Positions 53,549 through 64,000 are shown, counted from the stretch's first letter. The stretch: DNA of 64,000 nucleotides from Falciphora oryzae (GCA_000733355.1 JNVV01000043.1:191392-255391), one strand, 5' to 3'. The notes: a model not told the origin generated them from the sequence alone. Numbers and translations: made by a program.

Positions 53549-54823
53549 ATGAGCTCCAAGCCCAAGGTTCTCCTGACCGGTATGTTCAGCTGAGAAACCA
53601 CTCTGTTAGCTTGTCGCCGGAGAACAGAAGTAGAACTGACAAACGCAATTATAACAGGCGGGTCTGGCTTTATCGCAGGTGTGTAAAAGACACATCGAGA
53701 ACTATCTGCGCCCACTTTGATGGACAGAACGTCTGACTGACAAGTCTGCTCTTCCCACAACAGCCCACATCCTGGATCAGCTGCTCGAAAAGGGCTACAA
53801 GGTGATCACGACCGTCCGCAGCCAGGACAAGGCCGACAAGATCCGCGGCGCGCACCCGAACCTGTCCAAGGACGAGCTGGACTTCGCCATCGTGCCCGAC
53901 ATCGCCAAGCCCGACTCCTTCGACGAGGTCGTCGAGACCCCTGGCATCGAGCTCGTCCTGCACACGGCGTCGCCGTTCCACTTTAACATCCGTACGTCCC
54001 CTGCATTCCCCTGACGCCAGAACAGGAAGGAAAGCTAAACAAATCCCCCCCACCAGAGAGCGCCAAGGAGCTCATCGACCCGGCCGTGGTCGGCACGACC
54101 TCGATCCTCAAGGCCATCGCGCGCTCCGCCCCGGGTGTCAAGCGCGTCGTCATCACCTCGTCCTTCGCCGCCATCGTGGACCCTGCCAAGGCCTGGGACC
54201 CGACCACCACTTTCAACGAATCCTCCTGGAACCCCGTGACCCTCGCCGACGCCGACGCCGACAAGTCGACGGCGTACCGGGCCTCCAAGAAGCTGGCCGA
54301 GCAGGCCGCGTGGGAGTTCGTGCGCGACCCCGCCAACGCCGTCAAGTTCGACCTGGCCACCATCAACCCGCCCATGGTTTTTGGCCCCGTGGTCCCGCAT
54401 TTCGTCAGCCGCGACTCGGTCAACACGAGCAACGAGCGCATCGTGAACCTGCTCAAGGGCCAGTGGAAGGCGGACAGCGCGATCCCGGACACGGGGCCGG
54501 CCTTCGTCTGGGTCGACGTGCGGGACGTGGCGGCCGCGCACATCCGGGCCCTGGAGGCGCCCGAGGCGGGCGGCAAGAGGCTCTTCACGACGGCGGGGAC
54601 GTTTTCGAACAGGGAGATTTACGAGGTGGTCAAGAAGCGGTTCGGGGACGAGTACGCCGACAAGCTGCCGCCGGCTGACGTTAAAGGTGGCGAGATCGCG
54701 CCCGAGGACAAGAGGTACAGGTTCGACAACTCGGAGACCAACAGGATCCTGGGCATCAAGTGGAGGACGCTCGAGGAGAGCGTGGTGGACGCGGTGAGGG
54801 AGTTCAAGACGGTGGGCATTTGA
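53549..54823 (+). CDS. NADPH-dependent aldehyde/ketone reductase (extended SDR, GRE2-like)
   Basis: Four exons (53549-53579, 53658-53678, 53764-53991, 54057-54823) encode 348 residues. Splicing a 21-nt microexon builds MSSKPKVLLTGGSGFIAAHI, the NADP-binding GxxGFIA motif, which confirms all junctions. LVLHTASPFHF, VVITSSFAAIVDP and the catalytic YxxxK equivalent TAYRASKKLAEQAAW follow, then INPPMVFGPVVP and WVDVRDVAAAHI. This is the dihydroflavonol-4-reductase/GRE2 (methylglyoxal reductase) group of extended short-chain dehydrogenases, cytosolic, reducing ketones or aldehydes with NADPH; the natural substrate is unknown. The end is only 83 bp from the convergent orc6 gene. Confidence 0.92.
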
Positions 54824-54906
54824 GGGGTATGATTAAGGGGTGCTTAGTTTTTGGAGCGACGTATAGACTCGATAGAACCAATCTTTATAGAGGATAGGCA
54901 GGCGAT

Positions 54907-56226
54907 TCAGGGGTCGATGTCCATAGCAACGACGCCTTTCCGCTCAAGATCCTCGACTTGCCTCAGAATCTTGGCCTTCCAGACGGCATACTCCCTCCGC
55001 CTCCGCTCGCTGACCAGGTCATACCTCTCCTGCAGCATCGTATCCGCCCGCCGGACCTGGTCGACCATGGCGCCGTCGCGCTCGTCGTCGTCGCCCCCAT
55101 CAGCCTCTATACCCTCGTGGCTCATGTCTTGGATGCCCCTGAACCAGTCGCTGTCCAGCCAGCCTTTTTCCGTGACAACCACCAGCGCTTCCTTCAGGTC
55201 TTTTGACTTCAACATGCGCCAGCCCTCCCACCTATCTTCGCCACCCGCCTTGCCCTTTTCTGCGTCCTCAGCCCCCGGCGGGGCCTGTGCAGGTTCCGTG
55301 TTCCCCTTATTCGACACCAACTCCTCCCTCGCCCTGTTCCAGACCTTCAAAAGCGCCTTCTCCAGAATCTTGTACTGCTCCCCATCCAGCTCTTCATCCT
55401 CCGCAGCCGCCTCCCCGCCCGCAAGGGCCGCATTCGCCTTTGCGAGGGCGCGCATCGAGAAGAACACCAGCGCCGCCAGCAGGCCCGCAGGGTTCTCGAC
55501 CGCCCACGCGTCGGGCGGCCCGCCGGGCGGCATGAGCACGTGGTCGAGCCCCGCAAACACGAAGGGCACCAGGCGCGTGACGTTCATGGCGGCGCACACG
55601 TAGCGCGTCACGGTCCGCAGCCACGGCGGCTGCTTCTTGTGGCCGGCGCGGCGCCAGAGCGTCTTGGTCGGGGAGCGGAACTGCGCGAGCGACTCCGACT
55701 GGGAGGGGGTGGGACGCTGGGCGCCGGCGACGCGCGTGGTAGACGAGGGGGATGCGGCGAGGGCGTCACGGAACCGGCCGGCGCGGGACGGTGTCCGGGG
55801 TTGCGAGCCGGGGGTTCCGGCGGCGGCGGCGGCGCGGACGCGGGCTGCGGAGCGGGGCGTGCCGGTGCCGGAGGAGGCGTTGGGGAGGATGGTGTCGAGG
55901 TGGTTGTACAGGCGCTTGTAGATGCGGGGCGCGATGGGGGGACGGGGCTGGATTTGCGGGAGGTTGAGGGTGATTTTTAGCCTGGATTGGTGGTGAGCTT
56001 CGGTCACAGATAGCTAGCAAACAAGAGGCTGATAGTAATCCTACCTGTCGCATGCGATGTGAGCGCAAGCATACGTCCTGGCTATCTCCTCTTCGGCTTT
56101 GAGGGTGCTTGCGCGATGCCGGGACTGGGCGAGTAGTGAGGACGCCAGGCTGACGAGCTGGGGCGGAAGGTCGTCATTCTGCGCCGGGAGGAGGGAGAGG
56201 AGCGTCCGTTCGATGGCGCGGTTCAT
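54907..56226 (-). CDS. orc6: Origin recognition complex subunit 6
   Basis: Exon 1 (56045-56226) and exon 2 (54907-55981) joined over a 63-nt intron give 418 residues. MNRAIERTLLSLLPAQNDDL, ASSLLAQSRHRASTLKAEEE, IARTYACAHIACDR and, after the junction, LKITLNLPQIQPRPPIAPRI then YKRLYNHLDTILP match the conserved cyclin-like N-terminal region of fungal Orc6. Ser/Thr-Pro sites and basic residues follow (RTPSRAG; TPSQSESLAQFRSPTKTLWR), as expected for a CDK-regulated linker. The C-terminal helical part carries the Orc2/Orc3-contact-like region. Orc6 is required for MCM loading at replication origins in the nucleus. The neighbour yme1 is head-to-head about 0.9 kb away. Confidence 0.88.
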
Positions 56227-57132
56227 CGTGGCGGTTGCCCTGCCGGGACGCGTCGCTGTCGATTCTTGTGGGCTGTATCTCTGTTCTCTGTCCGGTTCGT
56301 AGCAGTAGATGCTAGGTCCGAGCTGAAGAATCCATAAGACATGACAGTTGGGTCGGTAGGTTAGTCGAGTGAGGTGTTGATCTGGTTGCTGGGGAGCTCT
56401 TTGGACGATGGCGAGCAAGGCTGCGAGGCTGCGATTGCAGCTGGGTCACGACAGGGATCCTACCGGGGCCCGGAAATGATTGGCCATGGACCAGGCCGGC
56501 ACTTGCCCGCAGAGCCAATCACGTGCCGTCGCAAAAACCTGCCGGAGTGACTTGTGCTGGCAGATGAGGTCCGATTCGGCCGTTTGGTGGTTTTGAGAAT
56601 GGGGCCACCTCGAGTCTGCGTCTGCAGTGGCAACCTCAATCCCGAGGCTTCCCGCGCCGCCTGTCCGACGCGAATTCTGGCATGAAAATGCGAGGGGGAA
56701 GGCACACAATCGACTGAACTCGACAGAGACTTCGAGCAGACGCTGGCAGTGACGCTGCCTGCCTGGTGCCTGCCCGCCTTGGTGTGCTCCACCCGCCTTG
56801 ATCCCTTAACCATCTCCATATCTCCGTATACCGACCCGCCAGCCTACCACGACTTACTCCGCGCGCAACAGAGTGCCCGCCGCCTCTATACCCTCTTGTC
56901 CATTTTTGTTTTTACTGTCCATCACCATCTTGTTTGGCCGGGGCGACACGGGAACACTGCCGCATTGAGCCTGCGGACTCGTGCCCGCCATGGCTTTGCA
57001 GACGTCAGCCCGCCAGGTAAGTCTGTTCTGGCCGCATATACGACAAGCCCGCCCTCCAGACACACTGACTCCCGACCCAAGGGCCTTGCCGTCGCAAGCT
57101 CTGAGCTGGGGCCGTCCATCGCAGGAGCCATC
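56227..57132. other. Divergent promoter region of orc6 and yme1
   Basis: This 0.9-kb region separates two housekeeping genes. Near its right end ATGGCTTTGCAGACG (56989) followed by GTAAGT could be an alternative first exon of yme1, but its phase to 57133 is not resolved. Confidence 0.45.
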
Positions 57133-59488
57133 ATGGCCTCCCGCACCATCCGGCCCTCGTCGACGACCACGCCGAGCTTTCTGCGCGATGCCGCCCTGAG
57201 GAATCCGTCGTCGACGCTGTCGAGGCTAAACGGCCACATCGGCCTTTCTGCCCGCTGCTTCTCGACCGCCGCCGCCAGGCCCGCCCAGCCCCAGCCCAGA
57301 GCCTTTGTCCCGACCATAATGCGCCTGAACCCCGCCTTCCAGTCCCGCACGCCCGTCCATGTCCAGAACGTCTTCCCCAAACGGTTTTTCAACTCGAGCA
57401 TCTCGCGCAGCCTCCTCGCCAACCGGGAGGAGGTCGCCAACCGCAACCCCGGCAGCGCCACCGCCCAGAACGCTTTCTATCAGGTCCTCCTCAAGGCGAA
57501 CATGCCCGCCATCGTCGTGGAGCGCTTCCAGTCCGGCCGATTTGCCAGTAACGATGCCACACTCGAGTCGTACCAGCGCGCCCTCGGAATGCTCTCGTCT
57601 GGCGCCGTCGCTAACAGCGGAGCCGCTCCCGGTATCGCGCCCGGAGCCGTGGCTGTTGGCGGCGCTGCCGGCCAGTCCCCGCCCCAGCTCCAGGCTATCG
57701 GCCAGGCTGTCGCCGCCCACGCCCGCGGCGGCGGCGGGTCCACGGCCACCCAGACGGCCGGCGGCCCCATCCACGTCGTGGTCAACGAGTCCTTCTTCGG
57801 CAACGTGTTCCGCTGGGTCAAGTTCGCCGCCTGGTTCGGCCTGATCGCCTACGTCTGCATGGTTGTGCTGTCGATCGCGTTCGAAATGGTGACCACGGTT
57901 AAGAAGACCGGCAGCAAAGTGAACAGCGAGGTCAAGGCCGAGAAGCAGACGACCAAGTTCAGCGATGTTCACGGCTGCGACGAGGCCAAGGAGGAGCTGC
58001 TGGAGCTGGTCGAGTTCCTCAAGAACCCCGCCCTGTTCTCGACCCTCGGCGGCAAGCCCCCCAAGGGTGTGCTCCTGGTTGGACCCCCCGGTACCGGAAA
58101 GACTCTTCTGGCCAGGGCCGTCGCTGGCGAGGCCGGCGTCCCCTTCCACTACATGTCTGGCAGCGAATTCGATGAGGTCTTTGTCGGCGTAGGCGCCCGC
58201 CGCGTGCGCGATCTGTTTACGGCAGCCAAAACCCACGCCCCGTCCATCATCTTCATCGACGAGCTCGACGCAATCGGTGCCAAGCGCAATGCCCGTGACG
58301 CCGCCTACGTCAAGCAGACCCTCAACCAGCTTCTGACCGAGCTCGACGGTTTCAACCAGGACTCCGGTGTTATCATCATCGGCGCCACCAACTTCCCCGA
58401 GCTTCTCGACCCCGCCCTGACCCGCCCCGGCCGCTTCGATCGCCACGTGCGCGTGGACCTGCCCGACGTCCGTGGCCGCATCGCCATCCTCAAGCACCAC
58501 GCCAGGAAGATCAAGGCCTCGCCCGCTGTGAACCTGGAGGCCATCGCGCTGGTGACCTCTGGCCTTTCTGGAGCCGAGCTGGAGAACATCGTCAACCAGG
58601 CCGCTATCCACGCCAGCAAGGCCAAGAAGGCCGCCGTCGACACGGTCGATTTCGACTGGGCCAAGGACAAGGTCATCATGGGCGCCGAGAAGAGGAGCAT
58701 GGTCATCGACCCGGTTGAGAAGGAGATGACGGCCTACCACGAGGCCGGACACGCCCTGATCAGGTACTACTCCAAGACGAGCTCCGTGAGCCTCTACAAG
58801 GTCACCATTCTTCCTCGCGGCCAGACCCTCGGCCACACTGCCTTCCTCCCCCCATTGGACCGCTACTCCAAGACCGCCAAGGACTACATCTCAGATATCG
58901 AGGCGGCGCTTGGCGGCCTGATTGCCGAGCGACTTGCGTACGGCCCCGACGGCCAAACGAGCGGCGTGTCGCAGGTGAGCTAGTCCTATCACGATGCACT
59001 AAATGTAGTAATAACGCAAGCTAATGTCTGTCATGATTCAGGACCTCGTCGTTGCAACATCGGTGGCGTACGCCATGGTGGCGCGGTTCGGCATGTCGGA
59101 CAAGCTGGGGCCGATGGAGTTCCACAGCCGGTTCGAGAACCTGAGCCCGGCGACCCGGGAGCTCGTCGAGTCGGAGGTGCAGAGGACGCTCAAGGACGCG
59201 CAGGAGCGGGGCATCAAGCTGCTCACGGAGAAGCGCAAGGAGCTGGACCTGCTGGCCAAGGCGCTCGTCGAGTACGAGACGTTAGATGTCAAGGAGGTCG
59301 AGAAAGTGATCAGGGGAGAGGAGTTGGTGGGCAGGACAAAGATGCCCAAGGGCGCCGTCATCATACGGCCCGCGGGGCCTAGTCCGCTCGAGGGCATAAC
59401 ACCCTTCCCCGGCCCCGGCGAGCCCGAGACGGGTGGCCCGCCACCGCCGCCTGTTGCCCCGCCTCCGGGGGCTGGGAGGTCTTACTAG
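57133..59488 (+). CDS. yme1: Mitochondrial inner-membrane i-AAA protease
   Basis: Exons 57133-58974 and 59042-59488 (67-nt intron) encode 762 residues. The N-terminus is a basic, Ser/Arg-rich mitochondrial presequence (MASRTIRPSS...RCFSTAAARP). One membrane span lies near residues 227-252 (AAWFGLIAYVCMVVLSIAFE). The AAA domain has Walker A GPPGTGKT (about 317), Walker B IIFIDELDAIG and the second region of homology (TNFPELLDPALTRPGRFDRH). The zinc protease motif is HEAGH (about 536), followed by GQTLGHTAFLPPLDRYSKT. FSDVHGCDEAKEEL and EFLKNP are Yme1 signatures. The enzyme degrades intermembrane-space and inner-membrane substrates from the IMS side. The extreme C-terminus is Pro/Gly-rich. Confidence 0.93.
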
Positions 59489-60128
59489 ATAAAACTCCAC
59501 CCATGTTGATTTCTCTCCTTTCTTTAGTTTACAGAGCCAAAATGTTTTCGTTTTATATGGCAGGCGGTGTACGAGCATGAGCAGCTTCAAATAGCAGATT
59601 GGGGGAGTGTGGAGTGGACAGAAATATACTGGGGTGTTCGCGCCTCTAAGGGGCCGGGGTTGGTTTCCATGCCCTCGCATCATTCGTTTTCCCGGTATTC
59701 CCTGTTCGGCGTGTTGTGCTTCTCAGCGACACTTGATAGGCTATAGACGGCAGGGTTATATGACGTGACTCTGCACTGATGCCTGCGAGATGCATATATC
59801 ACGCGAGCGAGTGCAATAAAATCATGGATATGTGAAACCTTGGGGAATCCATTCTCATGGCATAGCACGACAAGCAGCGCTCAACGGCGCCCAGGTCTGC
59901 TCCAACCGTCCCCGACGCCCCGGTTCGTTGGAACACCTCATTTTTACAGTATGCAACAGCGATGTTTAAAATATACCGGCTATTTAGATCCGACGAATGC
60001 CCAATCCTTTGACAAACATTACAACCCTCCACAGGACCAAAACCAACCCATGTAAGCTCCTCCGCTCCTCACTTGCAGAGAATGGCCCCTTCATAAAAAA
60101 AAACAATGTCACAATGAAAACCCCGAAA
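59489..60128. other. Convergent 3' region
   Basis: Between the yme1 and cupredoxin-like gene ends; no gene is supported. Confidence 0.45.
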
Positions 60129-60800
60129 TCAGGGTGGCACGATGGCCTCGCTGGCGGGGATGGTGCCCATGGTGCCGCCAGCCATTTCGCCCGCGGGCGG
60201 GACGGTCTGCTGCTGGGCCTTGGCGGCGGCCTCGAAGGCTGTGACGTCGTCGTCGGACATTCTGTAAATATAAGAAAAATGCGGTCAGGGTTGTGATCTC
60301 GGGGCCATGTCGACGATCCAGGGGTACGAAGCCGGGAAGACGTTAAAAAAAAAAAAAAAAAAAGACACTTACGGGTTAATCACCATGACCATGCCCAAGT
60401 TGCAATGCGGCGGCTGCCCGCAGTACAGGTACATGGGGTCCGCCGACACGACCTGCATGTTCCACACGGGCACCTCGGCGTCCTGGTCCGTGGCCCCCGG
60501 GACGAAGCCGCTGTTAACCGCCATCACGCCGTCGACGCCGTCGTCCATGCCCTGCATGTCCATGGGGCTGCAGGGGGCGCTGGCTCCGACGGCCTGGGTG
60601 ACGGTGTGGTTAAAGGGCCGGAACTGGAACTGGACGGTGTCGCCGACGGCGGCTTTGAGGCTGGGCGGGTAGAATACGAGGGATTTCTCGCGGACGGTGT
60701 GCCCGACCAGGACTTTGTGGGTTGCGGGGGCGGGATCGTCGCGGGGGAGGGTGAGGGAGAGGATGGGGGGGAGGAGGAGGGGGAGGACGAGGAGCTTCAT
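60129..60800 (-). CDS. Secreted cupredoxin-like (plastocyanin-fold) protein
   Basis: Exon 1 (60373-60800) and exon 2 (60129-60261) are separated by a 111-nt intron and encode 186 residues. A signal peptide (MKLLVLPLLLPPILSLTLP) is followed by HKVLVGHTVREKSLVFYPPS, VGDTVQFQFRPFNHTVTQA and YLYCGQPPHCNLGMVMVINP. The His of FNHTV and the Cys-His-Met set in YCGQPPHCNLGM are the usual type-1 copper ligand positions of the fungal cupredoxin/extracellular serine-rich protein family. The C-terminus (FEAAAKAQQQTVPPAGEMAG) lacks an obvious GPI signal, so a secreted soluble protein is likely. The intron carries a long poly-U just after its 5' splice site. A TATAAAAA box is 142 bp upstream. Confidence 0.85.
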
Positions 60801-60941
60801 GGTGGGTGGTTGGATCTGCTTTGGATAGAGGAGTGGGATGTTAATATTTGGAGTGGGACGTTGATATTTGGAGTTGAATGCTGATATGAGTGTGCGCCTG
60901 CTGATGACATTGAGGTCGGGTGAAAGCGGAGCACACACACG

Positions 60942-60949
60942 TTTTTATA
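60942..60949 (-). promoter_or_regulatory. TATA box of the cupredoxin-like gene
   Basis: The minus strand reads GATATAAAAACGTG, about 142 bp upstream of the ATG at 60800. Confidence 0.45.
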
Positions 60950-61704
60950 TCTGCGAGGCATCTAGCCATGGCCAGCTCTCTGGATATGCTTATACTCTAG
61001 CTGAGCTATCTTCGTCCCGGCTCTCCCCCGCTTGCGAAATGTCATCATTGTTTCGAGATGTTTGCGAGAACGGCAAGGTGGCATGTGGAACCGCGATTTG
61101 TAAACAGCTCCTATCACGGGTTCCGTGGCATCTCCAGCCGATCTGACAGCGCCGGGCCGGTGCGCGGGAATCTCACCGGGGTTTCGACCGTGGGGTAGGT
61201 GACCGTCCAAAATGCTTCGATACAGATTCTGACAGGCGTGGGGGGCGGTATCCGTTGCAGAGCGGTGATGGGATGAGATGGAGGTAATCATATCCCTGGC
61301 GGGCTCTGATGGGGAAAAAGGTTAACGGGTGCCGGGCCTATCAACAAACGAGATCGATGCTCCGGCGGCTTCGGACGAGACTTGGGTGTTACTGTCGGGG
61401 TCCCTGGGCGCCTTCAGACCACCGGTTGTCGTTAAATATGGGGTATTCCGGACAGGCATTGCTGGTGATCTCCTTGGATAGGCTGCTCCGATGGAGATTT
61501 CGTTGGCGGATGCGTCGGATATTCGTCTATGCCGACGCCTGGTTTGCCCGTATGCAGCCCAAGTATCTTGATGGAAACACGCGACTCGAGGAACCAAAGC
61601 GCCGATGTTCCTATTTTCGCTGCAAGATATCCCTATGCTCCGTTTTCGTACACAACCCTGTTCATAGAGTCTACCGGCAGAAAGAAGGCTCACACCTCAA
61701 GCCA
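60950..61704. other. Intergenic, no feature seen
   Basis: Promoter side of the cupredoxin gene and 3' side of the decarboxylase gene; the open frames here are unstructured. Confidence 0.4.
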
Positions 61705-62529
61705 TCACCCCTCCACAGCCTGGATCCCGGCACTGTCGAGCTTCAGCTCCGCCGCGTCAAACTGCTCGTCCCCAACCGGCAGCTCCATGTGCACCTTTGA
61801 TATCGGCGCCACGGCAACCTCGACCCCTCCCTTCTCCCCATCCACCTCGAGCGCCAGCACGTGCCCGCCCCGTTTCCGATCCGCGCTGATGAAGTGCATG
61901 TGGTCTCCCGCAACACTCACCCCGTGCGAGAAGCCGGGGCTCCGGAACCCGATCAGCGTCCCGCCGGCTTCGTCCTTAAACACGTGCGTCACCTGCCGCT
62001 TGCCCAGCTCCATGAGGCGCTCGCCGGGATACCGCTGCCCGTCGGCGGTGCGCACCGTCACGCTTTTAAAGGCTCCCGTCAAGCGAAACGCCGCGTACAG
62101 GTTGCGCGACCCCTTCGGCAGCAGCTCCGTCAGCAGGGCCGCGAGCTCGTCCTTGCTGCGCGGCGAGCAGGCGGGCCGGGTGGCCGTGGGGCGGAAGCGG
62201 GTCAGCATGGCGAAGGGGGCGACGATGGGCAGGTTGTCGGTCGGGTCCAGGGCACCGGGGGCGCTGTCGACGGCGGTGATGGTGCCGTCCGACTTCATCT
62301 GGAAGATGTGCCCGTCCACCACGATCATCTCGCCCGCCATGTTGCGGAAGGTGCCCAGGCCGTGGTCGCCGTGGGTCAGGAGGGCGGAGACGGGGAGGCC
62401 GGAGGACCCGACGCCGTCCCTGGGGTTGTGTGGTGTTAGAGATGGGTGGGAGATGAGGGGATGAAGGTGAGGGTGGGCTTACATGAGGGCGGAGATGATG
62501 GAGTATTGGTATATCTCATTTTCAGCCAT
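61705..62529 (-). CDS. Alpha-acetolactate decarboxylase
   Basis: Exon 1 (62483-62529) encodes MAENEIYQYSIISAL. After a 63-nt intron (GTAAGC...CCCCAG) exon 2 (61705-62419) gives MDGVGSSGLPVSALLTHGDH and GLGTFRNMAGEMIVVDGHIF, for 253 residues in total. This is the family's signature start (YQYS.I.AL, HGD.GLGTF, GEM.V.DG..Y/FQ). The zinc-ligand region GDHMHFISADRKRGGHVL keeps the HxH and the distal His, as in bacterial AlsD/BudA. The enzyme converts acetolactate to (R)-acetoin and CO2, presumably in the cytosol. No targeting peptide is visible. It is divergent, with a 742-bp shared upstream region, from an acetolactate synthase gene, so the two form a functional pair. Confidence 0.92.
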
Positions 62530-63271
62530 GGTGTTTATGTTGACTGAGCTCTTGGTTTTGTTAGGTGACGGTATTACGAGAGTGCATGTATGCAATAAAT
62601 AGAGTCCATCTTGGCCGCCGTTGACCGGAGTTCCATAAAATGGACAGCTCATGTGCGTCTGACAGGTCAGTTCCGTAATGTTCCATTCGATGCTGGCTTG
62701 GATTGCATGCCCGAAGCTTCTCTTGACGGCAGGCAGCGGGGCCACTGTAATTCCATCCCAGGGGTCGCCCGCGCGTGCTTGTAGCATCATCCATCCCACT
62801 TGACCAAATACTCGTTCTGACGGATGACCAGCCTGTGGGAATAAAACGGCCTGTCCAGCATCGAACATTCTCGCCCCAGCAGCACGAGATTTCCATTGTA
62901 TTCTTATCTCTGTCGCTATGGGGTAATTGGTGCATCTCCGCCTCCCGCTTTTCGCCCTGCGGAATTTACGAGCGATGAAGTCATCGTCTGTCGAGACGCT
63001 GAGTAAGAGTGTCTGCCCGAAGCAGGATGCATGCACGCTACCCGATACTGGGCTCGCCGACTTTGGCCGAGGTGGCAGGCAGGCTGAAGCAGCGATCCGA
63101 GCACAACGTGATGTCCTTCGGTGCACCGTGCCATGGCCGATATCTGCCCGGCCTCGCCCGAGATAGCTCCTGGTTTTTAATGCCGCGAGCCCGGCGTCCG
63201 TGTTGATCTTCTTCCCTCCTATACTCCCCCACGAACAAACAAGCATCACTTAATACACGCACCACCCCAAC
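62530..63271. promoter_or_regulatory. Shared divergent promoter of the acetoin gene pair
   Basis: 742 bp between the start codons of the decarboxylase (minus) and synthase (plus). No clear TATA box was found for either gene. The arrangement suggests co-regulation. Confidence 0.5.
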
Positions 63272-64000
63272 ATGGCCTCGCAACCAGACACCGTCCAGGT
63301 CGTTATCGACTCGCTCAAGGCCGCCGGCGTCACTACTGTGTTCGGAGTGCCGGGAGCCAAAATAGACAGCGTCTTCAACGCCCTCGTCGACCACCCCGAG
63401 ATCAAGCTCGTGGTCTGCAGGCATGAGCAGAACGCCGCCTTCATCGCCGGCGCCGTCGGCAAGCTGACCGACCGCCCCGGCGTCGTCATCGTCACCTCCG
63501 GGCCCGGCACCAGCAACCTGGTCACCGGCCTCGTCACCGCCACCGACGAGGGCAGCCCCATCGTCGCCATCGCCGGCAGCGTCAAGCGCATCCAGTCTGC
63601 CCGCCGCACCCACCAGAGCCTGCAGGGCGTCGAGCTGCTGCGCCCCGTCACAAAAAAGGTCGTCGCCACCCTCGTCGAGGACCAGGTCGCCGAGCTCGTC
63701 GCGGATGCCTTCCGCGTTGCCGCTACCTTCCCAAGGGGCGCCACCGCCGTCAGCCTCCCCATCGACATCATGACTCCTAAAAAGTCCCTCACCTCGGTCC
63801 CCGCCTTCCCCGCCTCCGCCTTCCTGCCGCCCAAGCTGGGCCCCGCCCCTGACGCCCTTTTAGCGAAGGCTGTCGAGATGGTCGGCCAGGCAAAGTTCCC
63901 CATCCTGTTCCTGGGTATGCGCGCCTCGAGCGCCCGCGTCGTCGGCGCCGTGCACGAGCTGCTCAAGAGGTTCCCCATCCCCGTCATCGAGACTTTCCAG
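63272..64000 (+). CDS. Catabolic-type acetolactate synthase, 3' end outside window
   Basis: ATG 63272 begins MASQPDTVQVVIDSLKAAGV, then TVFGVPGAKIDSVFNALVDH, CRHEQNAAFIAGAVGKLTDR and VIVTSGPGTSNLVTGLVTAT. This is the N-terminal TPP-enzyme domain with the catalytic Glu in RHEQNAAF. PGAKIDSVF, SVKRIQSARRTHQSLQGVEL and PVTKK match bacterial catabolic synthases (AlsS/BudB) better than the anabolic Ilv2 type. There is no mitochondrial presequence, so it is probably cytosolic. 243 residues are visible before the window ends. It condenses two pyruvates to acetolactate for the divergent decarboxylase. No intron occurs in the visible part. Confidence 0.92.
   Translation, partial: MASQPDTVQVVIDSLKAAGVTTVFGVPGAKIDSVFNALVDHPEIKLVVCRHEQNAAFIAGAVGKLTDRPGVVIVTSGPGTSNLVTGLVTATDEGSPIVAIAGSVKRIQSARRTHQSLQGVELLRPVTKKVVATLVEDQVAELVADAFRVAATFPRGATAVSLPIDIMTPKKSLTSVPAFPASAFLPPKLGPAPDALLAKAVEMVGQAKFPILFLGMRASSARVVGAVHELLKRFPIPVIETFQ

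Noticed and set aside
54035..54588. Two minus-strand open frames over the GRE2-like gene
   Set aside because: They are the antisense of exon 4, with repetitive Gly/Arg/Asp composition.
57226..58836. 536-codon open frame on the minus strand
   Set aside because: It is antisense to the yme1 coding sequence; the frame is open only because of strong GC3 bias, and the translation has no motifs.
63250..63987. Long minus-strand frame opposite the acetolactate synthase
   Set aside because: Shadow of the GC-rich synthase gene, whose motifs are unmistakable on the plus strand.

Overview
The window is nuclear DNA of a filamentous ascomycete, most likely a Sordariomycete. Genes are short to medium, GC-rich at third positions, and carry small introns of 34-120 nt with GTAAGT/GTATGT-type donors and CTAAC/CTGAC-like branch sites. 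The conserved genes (upf3, ppg1, orc6, yme1) have typical Pezizomycotina architecture. There are no operons, rRNA genes or convincing tRNA genes.

Region 1 (1-3 kb) holds the 3' part of a BTB/POZ gene, a decayed HET-domain (heterokaryon incompatibility) relic and an LTR-like repeat. Region 2 (3.4-6.5 kb) is a same-strand run of five small, apparently single-pass membrane protein genes. Two of them are micropeptides of 38 and 41 residues with a duplicated leader. Region 3 (7-23.4 kb) has a PNPOx-fold protein and two coiled-coil proteins spread through very gene-poor DNA rich in long poly-T/poly-A tracts. Region 4 (23.4-28.4 kb) is a conserved divergent pair, upf3 (nonsense-mediated decay) and ppg1 (PP2A-like phosphatase).

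Region 5 (28.9-53.2 kb) is an accessory, transposon-littered island. It contains LTR-like repeats around a P-loop kinase gene, a gypsy integrase fragment abutting a truncated NLR N-terminal domain, and an NmrA-like reductase. It also has an LRAT/PPPDE-like membrane protein with an in-frame TAG, a PNP_UDP-domain relic (a domain used in fungal NLRs), and a frameshifted multipass membrane protein. Finally there is a piggyBac-like relic next to a 2,850-bp pogo/Fot1-like element with 81-bp perfect terminal inverted repeats.

Region 6 (53.5-60.8 kb) is housekeeping again: a GRE2-like reductase, orc6, the mitochondrial i-AAA protease yme1 and a secreted cupredoxin-like protein. Region 7 (61.7-64 kb) is a divergent pair encoding alpha-acetolactate decarboxylase and the start of a catabolic-type acetolactate synthase. 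Together these make acetoin from pyruvate, a two-gene module best known from bacteria.

The strongest leads are the small membrane-protein cluster, the divergent acetoin module, several otherwise open reading frames broken by a single TAG (RIP damage, stop readthrough or sexual-stage A-to-I editing), the two A9 frame-switch sites in the pogo-like transposase, and the remains of incompatibility/NLR genes. All identifications are from reading the sequence; no database search was run.
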